Source of the DNA: Phorcus lineatus
Taxonomy: Eukaryota > Mollusca > Gastropoda > Trochida > Trochidae
DNA length: 64,000 nucleotides
Direction of reading: 5' to 3'
Assembly (NCBI GenBank): GCA_921293015.1
Contig: OV121092.1
Span: 4,904,001-4,968,000, forward strand
The notes under the pieces were generated by a model that worked only from the letters and a program-made list of their open reading frames with translations, had not been told where the DNA came from and did no database searches. Positions 38,251-50,499 of the stretch are shown in pieces (within the stretch, counting starts at the first letter, position 1; each line of letters opens with the position of its first letter). The translations under genes and the position numbers were made by a program.

Positions 38251-40117
38251 AAAAATGGGCTTTTGAGAATTTAAAGCCAAAATAATATTTTCACAACACC
38301 TTAGCTTATTGTTACAAAAATCACATAGGATATAAGGACACTTAATTTAATCAAATTGTAAGAGGGTAACGTATAATTCAAAAGTACGCGGTTGTCATCA
38401 ACAGTGTATTAATCGTCCACATAAATAGGTTAATTATATTGAGGGAGTTGTTGAGGATGGCAATTATATATTATGGTTATTTTCATGATGACCGGTTATT
38501 TATCATTATTTTATGTTTATTTCTAATGAAGGATATCAACCATATTGCTTCAGCTGAGATGGCACCCAGAAATCGACCGCACAGGAACAATTTATAACAT
38601 TATGAAAAAAAGTCTTATAACAAATGCATTGAATCATCAGTATGGGCATATTAATACATTGACATAGAGGTCTTAAATATTTATTAAACCCCTTTATATG
38701 TAATTTCGCAACATGCTTGACATTCCGTGTAGTGTGATTATGCATAAACAAATATGCGTTATCATTAAAATTACACTAGCTTTTCTTGGAACTTCAATTA
38801 TTTTCCCCCCAAATTAGTATAATTGATATTTTCAGCATTGAGAGACACCTTCTTACTCGACTGGCTTTTACATCTCCAACTGTTATATGTATATGGTTTC
38901 ATTGAAAATTGAAAAAGTTGCGCCGAAATACGAATTCCATTTAAATGTCTACCAGCAGTATGACCTATCAAGTCCTAACGATTCTTAACAGTTTGACGTC
39001 GACTGTGTTTAAGTTTCCAATAGCATGATGAAACAACATGCTCAATGTCACTAAATGACCTTCCAAACTTCTGAAAATGTGGATCTCAAAGACCGCAAGG
39101 CTCTTAGAATCTGTAATGTCATTAATAATTCTAGAAATGATAATAGATTCCCAGAATGTGAGTTACCAAATGGAAAAGTGTTTGAACAATCTGCATAGTC
39201 CAATAAATCCGAGAAAGTTTTGGGAGTCACAAGAGCTTTTAAACGCATTATGGAATACCAAGTACATCTCATTCAGAGGAAGCAATTAGCACTTAAGCGA
39301 GGGTTTTAATTTAAAAGTAAATTGAAATTGCAACATTTCCATTGTTAATGAACGTATAAGCGTGACCTGAATCCACTCTAGCAACATTTCGTATCGACAT
39401 TTTAAACCAGAATATTTCAGATGTTAATCATTGATGTAGGTAATGGTATAAGCATTTATTGAGTCCATAAACAAGTTGTACAAGATAAATTTTTTATTTT
39501 GAAAACATAAAGCGAAGAGAAGGGAATGAAAATCATTTTCTTCATTTGTACAGATTATATCTTTATATCATCCTAACCTGGCAGTTTGATTTGAGAGAAA
39601 AATCGTCCCTCTTAAAAGATGCTAATTTCACAATGGGAAAAAGTATGCACGAAAAGTGAGAGGAAAGGAATGCCATTTAAATAGTGCACAAATGTAAGAT
39701 TGTCATTTTAGTCAACATTTCGAATGGATCGCATTGATATTGTGAAAATAGGCTAGAATTCAACTTTCTGATGTTGTGCATTCTATTTCAACAAGGAATT
39801 TCGAATTGTATAAATGCTGTTTGATCCTTGTTCTGATAATGTTATTATCAAAGTCTTTCCCTCGTATTTTTTCTAGAAACATGATTATGATTATGGTTAT
39901 TATGAACATGTGTAACTTACATATTTTAATCCTTGTTGTTATCTCTCAACGTTATATCTCACGTCATGCGAACTTCTGAGGAAAAAGGTCTGCCATCATA
40001 ATATCATAATACGTAATTGTAGCTTTTAAAAAACAATGTCATTGACATAACAAGACATAAACGAACAATCAGACAATGTTGAGATAATAAATTTGATGTT
40101 ATATTTCCTACAACCAC

Positions 40118-40258
40118 ACACGGAATTTCAGGGCAGTACAACCCATGGTTTGCTAATTCCAGCCGATGCTCACATTTTTCACCGCAATGCATAGCCACAA
40201 TTTTGTTGGGGACCTTCTTCCTGCAATTATATTAGCGGCCGCGATATAGCTAAAAAGG
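40118..40258 (+). mobile_element. SINE body fragment
   Basis: About 80 percent identical by eye to the minus strand of the 16.03-16.25 kb SINE, sharing CCCATGGTT, CACCGCAATGCATAGCCACA and GCGGCCGCGATATA. The GTTAAAC core and tail are absent, so it is truncated at its 3' end. Confidence 0.75.
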
Positions 40259-41233
40259 TTAAGGAAAACAGATAATACAATACAAAAAAAACACGGGCAT
40301 GCCCGAAATAGTTTTAAATTAGAATACACAATTATGTAAAATACGTTCAAACTGTCCATGCGGAAAATGACTGATAGAGAGATCGCTTGGCAATCCTGTT
40401 GCTAAAGATATATCACGAAGAAGTAAACATACTGTTTTTGAACTATGGAACTGGTATTCAAGATCACAATGTTAAGCTTGTATTGTTATTCATGACCAAG
40501 ACAGACTGGACAGCTACACGCCATGCGCTAATTTCAGACTTAAGGAAGCAATACAACTGAAGACTGTAACATGCTTGCGGAAATATGTCTTAAAAATAAT
40601 AATGTCTGTAATGAAATCCCTGGTGATTGATGAAGTGATTTCTCTTAATGAACGATATCAGAGTTTTGATATCAAACCATGTAAATCAATGCCAGAAAGG
40701 GACACATATTAGGACCATTATCCCGTACCTTTGTTATCTATATTCATCAAAATTATATTTACCAGCAAGCTATCTTGTTTATGTCCTGAAGAAATGTGTT
40801 TCTTTAGTGATGAAACTGGAAACTGACACTTAAGGATAACCGATTTATATTAGAAATTGTAACACTGATTCCAGTTCAGATAACCTTTGGATCTGAATTT
40901 ATTATATTATTACAGTTATCATTGCTATCTGAATGTTTGTCTGTAGACAAAATCTTTGAATACTATGGTACTTGAATAGCATAATTTTGAGTGGAATGGT
41001 TTCCAGACCTCATGAACGTCGAACTATTATGAGCTTTGATGTTGAGTAGATATGAAGCTTAAACACTAAGTGAAAGTTTTGACATTGTTATACATCCCAC
41101 ATAATTCAGAAATACATAATCAAGCTGGATTTGTGCCAAAAATATTCTTATATATTAAAAGCAAAATGGTAACTATGATGATACACATTTGGCGTTGGTA
41201 ATAATATAAAGATGAAAAGAAACAATATGTGTA

Positions 41234-43498
41234 TGTTCCGTGCAATCTGGGAATGATCACAATCTGCAGATTGTTCGCTTACAATCTGCAGATTGTTCGA
41301 ACAATCTAGGATTTTTTTTCATTCCTAGATTGTTTAAACAATCTGCAGATTGTGAGACCTGAACAATCTGGGAATGATCACAATCTGGGAATTTGCTTGT
41401 TTGTAGTACATCTTGCATTATAAAATGAGAATTGTTTAGTTTATTTAGGTTTTTATTTGTGTATGCATCCAAATGATGGAGAACAGTTGTCAAGTCATAG
41501 ATTGTGACAGGTTCATGGCTCGCCCATATATCAAACTGACGGAGTATAGGGATCGATTCGATCGATTGTGAAGGGCTTACAGATCGTCATTATATCAAAT
41601 TGAGAGGTATAGAAGTCGATTCTCAGATTGCGAAGAGCTCAGATATCGTCATTATGTGAAACTGAGGGAATATAGAGGCCGATTCCTAGATTGTGAAGGG
41701 CTCACAGTGCGCCTATATGTCAATCTGAGGGAGTATAGGGATCTATTCTCAGATTGTGAAGGGCTCATAGCTCACCTTTATTTAAACTGAGAGGGTATAG
41801 CAGTCGAATCTCAGATTGGGATGGGCTCATTGCCCGCCTATAAATCAAACTGACCCCTATACTCCCTCAGTGTGACATATAGGCGGGCTATGAGTCCTTC
41901 ACAATCTAGGAATCGGCCCCTATACTCCCTCAGTTTGGCATATAGGCGAGATGTGAACCATTCACAATCTGAGAACTGACCCCTATATTCTGTCAGTTTA
42001 AATATAGGTGCGCTATGAGCCCTTAACAACAGCCCCTAACAATCTAGGAATCGGCCCCTATACTGCGTCAGTTTGATTTATAGGCGAGTTGTGAGCTCTT
42101 CACAATCTGAGAATCGACCTCTATACTCCGTCAGTTTGATTTATAGGCGAGCTATGGGCCCTTCACAATCTAGGAGTCGATCCCTATACTCCGTCAGTTT
42201 GACATATAGGCGAGTTGTGAGCCCTTCACAATCTGGGAATCGGCTCCTATATACCCTCTCACTTTCATATATAGGTGAGCTGTAAGCCCTTCACAATCTG
42301 AGAATTGACCCCTATACTCCCTCAGTGTGACATATAGGCGGGCTATGAGTCCTTCACAATCTAGGAATCGGCCCCTATACTCCCTCAGTTTGACATATAG
42401 GCGAGATGTGAGCCATTCACAATCTGAGAATTGACCCCTATATTCTGTCAGTTTAAATAAAGGTGCGCTATGAGCCCTTAACAACAGCCCTTAACAATCT
42501 AGGAATCGGCCCCTATACTGCGTCAGTTTGATTTATAGGCGAGTTGTGAGCTCTTCACAATCTGAGAATCGACCTCTATACTCCGTCAGTTTGATTTATA
42601 GGCGAGCTATGAGCCCTTCACAATCTAGGAGTCGATCCCTATACTCCGTCAGTTTGACATATAGGCGAGTTGTGAACCCTTCACAGTCTGGGAATCGGCC
42701 CCTATACTCCCTCAGTTTGACATAAAGACGAGCTATGAGCCCTTCACAATCTGAGAAACGATCCCTATACTCCGTCAGTTTGACATATAGGCGAGATGTG
42801 AGCCCTTCACAATCTGAGAATTGACCCCTATGCTGCCTCAGTTTGACATAAAGCCGATCTGTGAGCCCTTCACAATCTGAGAATCGACTGCTATACCCTC
42901 TCAGTTTAAATAAAGGTGAGCTGTGAGCCCTTCACAATCTGGGAATCGGCCCCTATACCCCCTCAGTTTGACACAAAGACGAGCTATGAGCCCTTCACAA
43001 TCTGAGAATCGATCCCGATACTCCGTCAGTGTGGCATATAGGCGAAATGTGAGCCCTTCACATTCTGACAATCGACTCCTATATACCCTCTCAGTTTAAA
43101 TAAAGGTGAGCTATGAGAAATTCACAATCTAGGAGTCAACCCTTACATCCCCTAAGTTTGACAATAAAGACGAGCTGAATGTCCTTCTCAATCTGGGAAT
43201 CGGCCCCCATACCCCCTCATTTTGAGAAAGAGACAAGCTGATTGCTCATCACAATCTAGGAATCGATCCTTATACTTGCTAAATAGAAAAACCTTAATAA
43301 GCTAAATAATTCCCATTTTATAATGATGAAAATACTACTAAAACACAAATTCCCAGATTGTGATCATTCCCAGATTGTTCAGGTCGCACAATCTGCAGAT
43401 TGTTTAAACAATCTAGGAATTCCTAGATTGTGAGCAAGCAATCTGCAGATTGTTCGAACAATCTGCAGATTGTGATATACCCCAGATTGTTCGTAACA
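41234..43498. mobile_element. Foldback-type element: long TIRs plus head-to-head arrays of a unit of about 62 bp
   Basis: Left arm 41,234 to about 41,850 and right arm about 41,855-43,498 are inverted copies. The outer 230 bases or so of each are terminal inverted repeats (outermost TGTTCCG and CGTAACA) with three copies each of the palindrome ACAATCTGCAGATTGT, joined by CAATCTRGGAAT-type motifs. Inside, a unit of 62-65 bases (CCCTATACTCCCTCAGTTTG, ATATAGGCGAG, GAGCCCTTCACAATCTAGGA as landmarks) occurs about 6 times inverted and then about 22 times direct, switching near 41,850. The unit's CACAATCTAGGAATCG relates it to the TIR motif. Flanking TGTA at 41,230-41,233 and 43,499-43,502 may be the target duplication. 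No protein is encoded; the open frames come from the repeats. Confidence 0.85.
41866..42720 (+). repeat. 455-bp higher-order repeat within the foldback right arm
   Basis: A block of about seven units starting near 41,866 recurs 455 bases later almost unchanged, including a shared irregular spacer (CCCTTAACAACAGCCC). This marks a recent duplication inside the array. Confidence 0.85.
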
Positions 43499-46400
43499 TG
43501 TATACATCGACTTTTTTATAAATGGGTAACATTACTGTACAATCCATCTCGATCAATGCAATAGTGCTAAAACTATAGTAACCGATGTTGTGTATCCTTT
43601 ATAAAAGCTGACAAGGCTACTAATGGAAAATTGTCATCTCAAGGATTAATAAACACCCAAGGGGTAGAGCAGTCACGATTCTTTGATCTTTTGCTTCGAA
43701 GTATCTGTGGTTTCGAACATACCATACCACATATCTGTAAAAACATATTTAAATTTTGTCGTAGTTGGTTCGAAAACTTTAAGATTTTTTATTTAGGTAT
43801 GGAATGAAAGCGGGGCACATACCGAGGTGCATGAAACTCTAATGATAAAAGAAGCACGTGTTTGTTATGGGAGTCGATCAATGATACATATAACAACATA
43901 CACTATTTTTCCTCCACTCAACTTCAATAACTCATTTTCAATAAATTAACAAAATGATGAGGCTCATCATAATTCAAACCCTTTCCAATATGTGTTACGA
44001 AATCATGATCTCTTCAAATGCAAAACATAGTTGTGTTGTACCTGCAATAATTATAGCAGGCTTGAACCCTCTCGAAAAACGTTTTTAAAAAAACATCACT
44101 TAAATTTCAAGGATAAGGATTAATTATCAAACTTTTTCCCCTTTTATATGTGTAAATTATTTCTCGTTTCTGCTTTGAAGGATCAGAAACTACAGAAATA
44201 CATTTAGAAAAAAAGGCCTTTATTTATGAGAACATCGCCAGGTATCATTAATAGCATAATTTTTGTGAGGTTCTCGATCTTCATTTCAGAAAGTCTCTCA
44301 TTTAGTTTTTATTTCGGAGAAATTACTAGGTCTGCATAGCAATTTAATCAAATTACCTCCATTGTGAGAAATCGTCATAGCAGGATTTGGATAAATAAAA
44401 CAAATTCTTCAGAGGAGGGTTTGAGATACACATTTCTTAGATTGACACTGAAATAGAATTATCGTTTTTTTACTGAAATGAGCTGACAAAAAGACAGCCA
44501 AGGCAAATACCACATATTTCATATGATGCAACCATCAAAAAGATGAATCATTCGACAAGACAATTGACGTTGTTAATGAAATTGAATTGCGGAGGACTTA
44601 TTTGTTTATTTTTGTAAATGTTGTTCAGTTGTAAGAGTAGTTATGATAGATGTATTTAATGGCTAGATACGCTATCAGGGTGTGTAAGGTAGATTAGTAA
44701 AAGAGTATGAAATAAACATCTTTTGCACTATTTATATATTTCAGGGCATGGCCACTGTACAACATGCTTTACTTGTGCTTGTTATTCAAGCTCTAAAACA
44801 CTCTTTCGTATTCACAAAATATAAATTTCTGATCATGAGCCTAATGGAACTGAATTAAACTCAGCCGTATCACGCACGTCCATTGGAATTTTTTATCATA
44901 AAAAGCCTTTGCGGGTTATTTCACTAATATTTTCATGATAAAAAGTCTTACAGGTGATAAGTGATTACATAATTTTCAGTTGAAAATGTTTAACTTAGAT
45001 TGAATTCCTTAGCAAAGATGGGTATGTTATAATTCTATTATTCATAATCATTTCAATATATCAATTCTAATATATAAAATATCACCATGGGCCATTGAAT
45101 TAATAGAACAGATTTTGAATTAATTATATCTTTTCAAAATCTCTTTTATTGATCTTGTGATAATGTTTCTTTCTTGTTTTACCTTTACAATCTATCCCTG
45201 GTATGAAATATTTTGACGACAGTAATTGCCGAAAGATTGCTGAAAGCGAGGGTCAACAATAATGCATTCACTTACTCAGTAGATATCTTTCATTGATGAA
45301 TGAAAAATCAAGATCGGGTAATATACAAATAAAAAAGAACACCCTAAAACATAATGTTTTGAGTAAAAAGTTCAAAAAATCAATGAAAAATTAAATATTT
45401 CTCTAATCAATAATGTTTTACAGAAATATATATTAGTTTCTTTATATCTTAATATGTTTATAATAAAAACGGCATTTTACTGAACAAAGTCAAATTATTT
45501 CTGCAATTCAAATTGTGAATTGTACATTGATTGTGTTATTTATGTTCATGTCGTTTTATGTAATCCCTAGTTATCGGAAGCCTTTGAGACGTAGGAGTTC
45601 CCCCTTAACCATTATTTATGGCATTGATTTTGGCTATAACAGAAAGATTAGTGCAGCTTTGAACCTTAAGTGTGAATAGGCTGGATGTCGAATGAGAAAT
45701 CAATGTGTGACCATTGTGAGAAATGAAGATAGATATTGTTAAACACTGGCTTTAAGTGCATTGAGATCACAGAAAAGGTCAATTTATTATCGATAATCGA
45801 CAATTCACCTCATAGATTTATTGAGGTATTTACCCCATGACTAATGGTACATTTTTGAAGTTGAAAATACATCTAAGATACAATATTTGACTTAAAGGGG
45901 CTGTATCACGTTGTATGAGAGACTTCCTCAAACTGTTCCATATAGATATTAGTTCACTTATTATCTTCAGAGGGTTAAAACATATCAAACAGATCATATA
46001 TAGGCATAAAGGAAGTCATTGACTCGCAAATAAAATGTAATTGTTTTGTCACTTTACAAAACAGAATTCAACTAAAAAAAAGACATCTAGCACAATTTTC
46101 TTCATATAAAAAACTACACGTGATATAATTGTATTCATGCAGTAAAAAATCAGTTTAATTTCCTTTATCAAAGCAAACATTTGCAGGAAACAGGAAAAAC
46201 TTTTAACAATCATTTCTAACAAACACTACTGGACATCATTAGTATTCATCGTGGTACTGTTGAAAGGATTAGTAGCATCGATTAGAAAATCGATGATGAA
46301 CAATAGCAAAATAACAATAGACCAGATGTACTTATCCCAAGACATTTGCCTTTAAGAATTTTTTTTGTACAAGTGTATTTTGTGAAGCAAGGAACACCAC

Positions 46401-48255
46401 TGCTGTGAAAACCTCAAAACCTGCTAGGAAGGCAACGCTGCCTTTATTTGTTGTATCTTGTATTTCACAATTTTATTAAATATAGCTAAGATATTATTTA
46501 TGTAAATTGAGAAAACTGCATCAAAGAAATTGAGTTCCATAGTCCTTTGGTTGTAAAATAAACCTGAACACAGGAAACGTTTGGACCTAAACACTTGTTC
46601 GAACTTATAATAGATAGCACTGATAGTATAACACCTTCAGGATGATATAAATGTTTATGCTAAAAGCATGGATGAAGCATGGGATAAATCGCAATAAGGA
46701 TATTTTTATCATATATTTCTTGGGATATTGTCTAGCTAAAATACATAATATTTAAGTATAGTAGTACGACATGATGTTATAATCTATAAGAGAAATTAGT
46801 ATAAAAACACCACCTAGGCAATGACCAGAACTTTAAAAATGGACCTGGCTTAATTAAATATAAATAATTGATACAGTGCTTGAGGATTTAGCGCCACTAT
46901 TTATGTACAGATATTAGGAAACAAGGCTGAGGAATGTATATGCAAGATTCGTGTGATCAAGTAATCCATTAATCAATTTCATTGCAAATATTTCAGAAGC
47001 ATTAGATGTGACATAAAAAGGTATAATTCATCGAACAGTTGCCGAAATTTTACAGCTTTTAAACAATCAGATTCACAAAAGATATAAGCAATTTTTACAC
47101 AAATAAAATTGATAACATGTAACAAACATATAAAAGTTTTGCTTGTTTACGTCAGAGAACTATGGTCAATTTTTACAAGATAAGTCAACAACAAGGAAAA
47201 GGCCAGACATATATTCACGTAATAACATGTCATTAGTCTACACAAACAGTCCATGTTTATACAGAATGAAAAGATGAATGGTAAGACGAAATTATCTTTA
47301 ACATGACTATTAGACAGTAATGTATCATTTCTTTGTCAGTGCATGGGAGTTAAGCAGTTAACTGTTTTGTAAATGGATTTTTCCAACGAATATTTAAAAC
47401 CTTAAAATCGACTTTAAAGACAGTTTGATACTGAAATTTGATATATATTTCTTTCTGTAGATATCCGTTCAAAGCTGACAAAGAGGTAACAAAAATTAAT
47501 ACCATAACATGTAAGACTCATTTGAGCATAAACAATGTTTCAAAACAATCCGAATATGTTGTTTTCAGTTTGAATTTTCATTTGAGTGCGTTGTTTTGTT
47601 AAATGTTGAGGTTAGCTGTTCAATGAATATTCATGTTCGTATTGTTTTCTCCTGGTTCAATATTAGTGACCCAATGTAATGGATCATACTTGAGCAAAAG
47701 AGGTTGTTTTAATTGCCAAACAGGTATTCCTTTCGGTGACAGTTTATTGGGGTTCATTTCATGTAAACATACCAATTTAATCTAAATTTCATTTAATTCA
47801 AATCGATCACATGAACTCTCTTTTTAGGACGTCATCAAAGAAAATTACTAGACTATTGGTTCTCTGAAATGTACCACTAAACCTCTGGTAGGGGGTAATA
47901 AGGACCATAGGCAATGAGAGGACATTAGCATTGTCTAATCTTTGGTATATAGCTAATTATTGGTCACGTCTTCTGATAATTCAGAAGAAAGTGTCTGTGA
48001 ACTCATAACTCATCTTGAGAATTAGTGGTTTTGTCGATTTGTAATTAGTCGATCCAAAAAGAGGGATGGGTGTTTGGGTAAAGGAGTTTTGGCTTCCGTT
48101 GCCTCCCGGTCCTAGTACTATATTATAATATGACTCTGGTTACTCATTCAATCAATAAAAACTATTCAAACATAATGACCACTACTTAATCGTTGTCTGG
48201 CAAACTTGATTGATCACTACACGTGTAAACGTTATGTAAAATTGGTCTGATATAA

Positions 48256-48418
48256 AAAAAGACATAGAGATTATTTGACAATAAATGTCTCATATGATAT
48301 ATACGAAACGAGTGTCAAATGTTGTATCACCCGAGCGAGAGCGAGGATAATACAATGTATGACACGAGTTTCGTATTTATCCCATGACACACTTCCTAGT
48401 GTAATAATGTCTTTATTA
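48256..48418. mobile_element. Hairpin MITE of about 160 bp with CGAGCGAGAGCGAG loop
   Basis: Arms of about 70 bases share ATACGAAAC, GTGTCA and AAAGACAT in inverted order around a loop CCGAGCGAGAGCGAGG. About 75-80 percent of positions in the inner 40 bases pair. The loop and the GAAACTCGTG motif are shared with 14,790-14,901. It is non-coding. Confidence 0.55.
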
Positions 48419-49402
48419 TCCATTTAAGTTCGGATAGAAATCCCCCGAAATCGATGATTTTAGCTTTCGAAACGCATGAAGTAGAAATTAGATCATTGCG
48501 CACTGATACTTTACGGGGATGTCAGTGATAGGAAATAGTGCAAAGTTTAGTCTCTTGCCTCCGTCTACAGAGAGAAACATACTTGGAAAATAACGGAAGT
48601 ATATGACCATTTGCTACTAGTTTACGTTTAGTAAGTTATATACCGTGATGCTGTTGAAACGTGTTGATCGACGTTCAAGCAAGATCGCTAGAATGAGTTA
48701 TTTAGCTGAAGATACATGACAGAAAGAGTTGAAATTCAACTGTACATGTTTAATAAATTTGAACATGAATATGGCATCAACGACGAAACGTAAGTGTTTA
48801 CGAAGGAATTTATTCATCTGACGAGAGGTCGAGGGGACGTCAGATTCTCCGTTGTTTGGCTTGAGGCGATGTATACGACATGCACTCAGTCACACTCTCA
48901 AACGATAACGAGGAATTTGTTCGATTGTAGCTGCTTCCTTACGAATCACAAACACATTAAAACTTCCAAGTGGCTGAATTATGTCAGTCACCCTACCTTA
49001 AGCTTTGCCGTCTATTTCAACAAGAGAGTTGACAGGCGAAAACGTCGCCATATTGTCGGCTAGCTGCTACGTACACTTGAGAGAATTTTACAACTAAATA
49101 TTTGCAGGAAAATTGGAAATAACGTATACAAAGTTCACATTTGTTGACGTTGGTCTAGTGACAATTTATGAATATATAATGCGTTTGTTGTTGATATGAC
49201 TCCCTACTTGTAGTCTCGTCTCATCGCGATTGAAAACTTGAAAGAAGTTTACGCTACGTAGTAAAAATTTATGAATGGAGAAAGTAGTTCCTCGTCTCTT
49301 TCACAGAGGTCAAGGTCATGTGTCAACCAATAATCTACGCCAAAAGTGATGTGTGCACATGTGCTCGTATCGACAATATTAACTCGCTTATCATCAACCA
49401 TA
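48419..49402. other. About 1 kb of relatively GC-rich sequence between the MITE and the LTR element
   Basis: Composition differs from the surrounding AT-rich DNA. An 89-codon plus-strand frame at 48,794-49,063 has no recognised domain. TTTATTATCCAT at its left edge and ATGGATAATAAA spanning the retrotransposon's insertion point are inverted, so this may be an older TIR element into which the retrotransposon jumped. Confidence 0.35.
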
Positions 49403-49406
49403 TGGA
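49403..49406. repeat. Target-site duplication TGGA, left
   Basis: Matches 57,541-57,544 directly after the other LTR. A 5-base reading TGGAT is possible because the next base is shared with the LTR. Confidence 0.75.
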
Positions 49407-50456
49407 TGTAACGGTCAATCAAGTGAAGAGAACTCGTTAGTGGCCGTGAATCCGTTTATTGCAGTTATCAGGTTTCATTTGCCGAGGGCAAACATCACAA
49501 CTCTGTTAATAGATACAAAAATGATAAGTCAATTGTATAAATACAGATTTCATAAATATAGATTCAATTCATTCATATAAATATATCATGGTTTCATATA
49601 ACATTCCGCACAGGTACATTCAAATCAACTAAACGTACAAAGACATACAAACACTCATAACCAGCGTGACATAACAAATACACTCAAAGTACAAAGTTTC
49701 ACATGGTAGCTCATATGAACTATTAAGGGCAATGTACAATAGAATAATTAAAGTATTCTCACCGTCTATGGGACAAGCTGCAAATGATTTCAGCATGTGA
49801 ACCATGACTCATGTCAGTGAACCTGAGCAAAAATATATATATCTATGACAACCACAATGTATAACAGTCTTTATCGGTAACTGCTCACATTAAATCAATT
49901 CAACATGAATCATTACCAAATTCTTATTCTCAGAAATCGTTCAAGGAACAAATTCAATGTTATATAAAATGTACCTGTCACCAAAACTAGAAACTCAACT
50001 TCTTAAGAAATTGAATGAATTAATAATAATTGAACATATTTTTGTATTATTTCCATTTTCCATAAAACCCAAACAAACTCACCAGAAATCCAGTGACCTT
50101 CCTAAACCATCAAATGTCCTCTGAATTCATCTTGCCAGGTGAAAAGAATGATAGCAAGTGCACACCTAGCCCACTTAGCTCATGCACCAAACATCTTCAA
50201 CCAATCAGATAATCAGTTCACCATTAGTGGATTGATCCTAATTTACATGAACTGACCTATGGCACAAACAATGGACTGGCCCTCATTTACATAGGACTAC
50301 ACCTGAATTGATCTCTGACCTCAAATATCCAGGACAAGGTCAGGTCATATGTCAACAACAAAACATAACACCACACAACAAGATTAAAAGAAATTACTAA
50401 CTAGATTTCACATCTTATTGTACTGCAAGAAGTATTTACACCTTGAACCTGTTACA
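49407..50456 (-). repeat. 3' LTR
   Basis: 1050 bases, TG...CA ends with a 6-base inverted repeat TGTAAC/GTTACA. It differs from the 5' LTR at 49853 (C against A at 56937) and 50420 (G against T at 57504). A minus-strand AATAAA at 49,455-49,460 is a candidate poly(A) signal near the LTR's 3' end, and TATA-like sequence lies upstream around 49,575. Confidence 0.95.
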
Positions 50457-50470
50457 CACTTCCTCCCCAG
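50457..50470 (-). promoter_or_regulatory. Polypurine tract
   Basis: CTGGGGAGGAAGTG on the minus strand, immediately before the 3' LTR. In LTR elements this purine run primes plus-strand DNA synthesis. Position and composition are as expected. Confidence 0.85.
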
Positions 50471-50499
50471 GGAAAAATGGCGTCCTCGTCATTTAGAGT

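Larger units (their letters stand above)
38250..48060. repeat. Segmental repeat, copy B (with inserted SINE and foldback element)
   Basis: Matches copy A over 38.3-44.6 kb and copy C over 40.4-48.0 kb. Clear B/C blocks: 43,860-44,030 with 59,390-59,540; 45,560-45,760 with 61,060-61,255; 46,215-46,350 with 61,760-61,900; 47,930-48,010 with 63,670-63,745. The last runs from GCATTGTCTAA to ATCACGTCTTCTGAT in both, with small changes. It is non-coding as far as can be seen. Confidence 0.65.

Noticed and set aside
41838-42725. Arg/Ser/Tyr-rich frames in the foldback arm as genes
   Set aside because: They repeat at 455-bp offset together with the DNA repeat and are not open through the array.
48794-49063. 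89-codon plus-strand frame as a gene
   Set aside because: No family resemblance; it lies in a suspected transposon segment.
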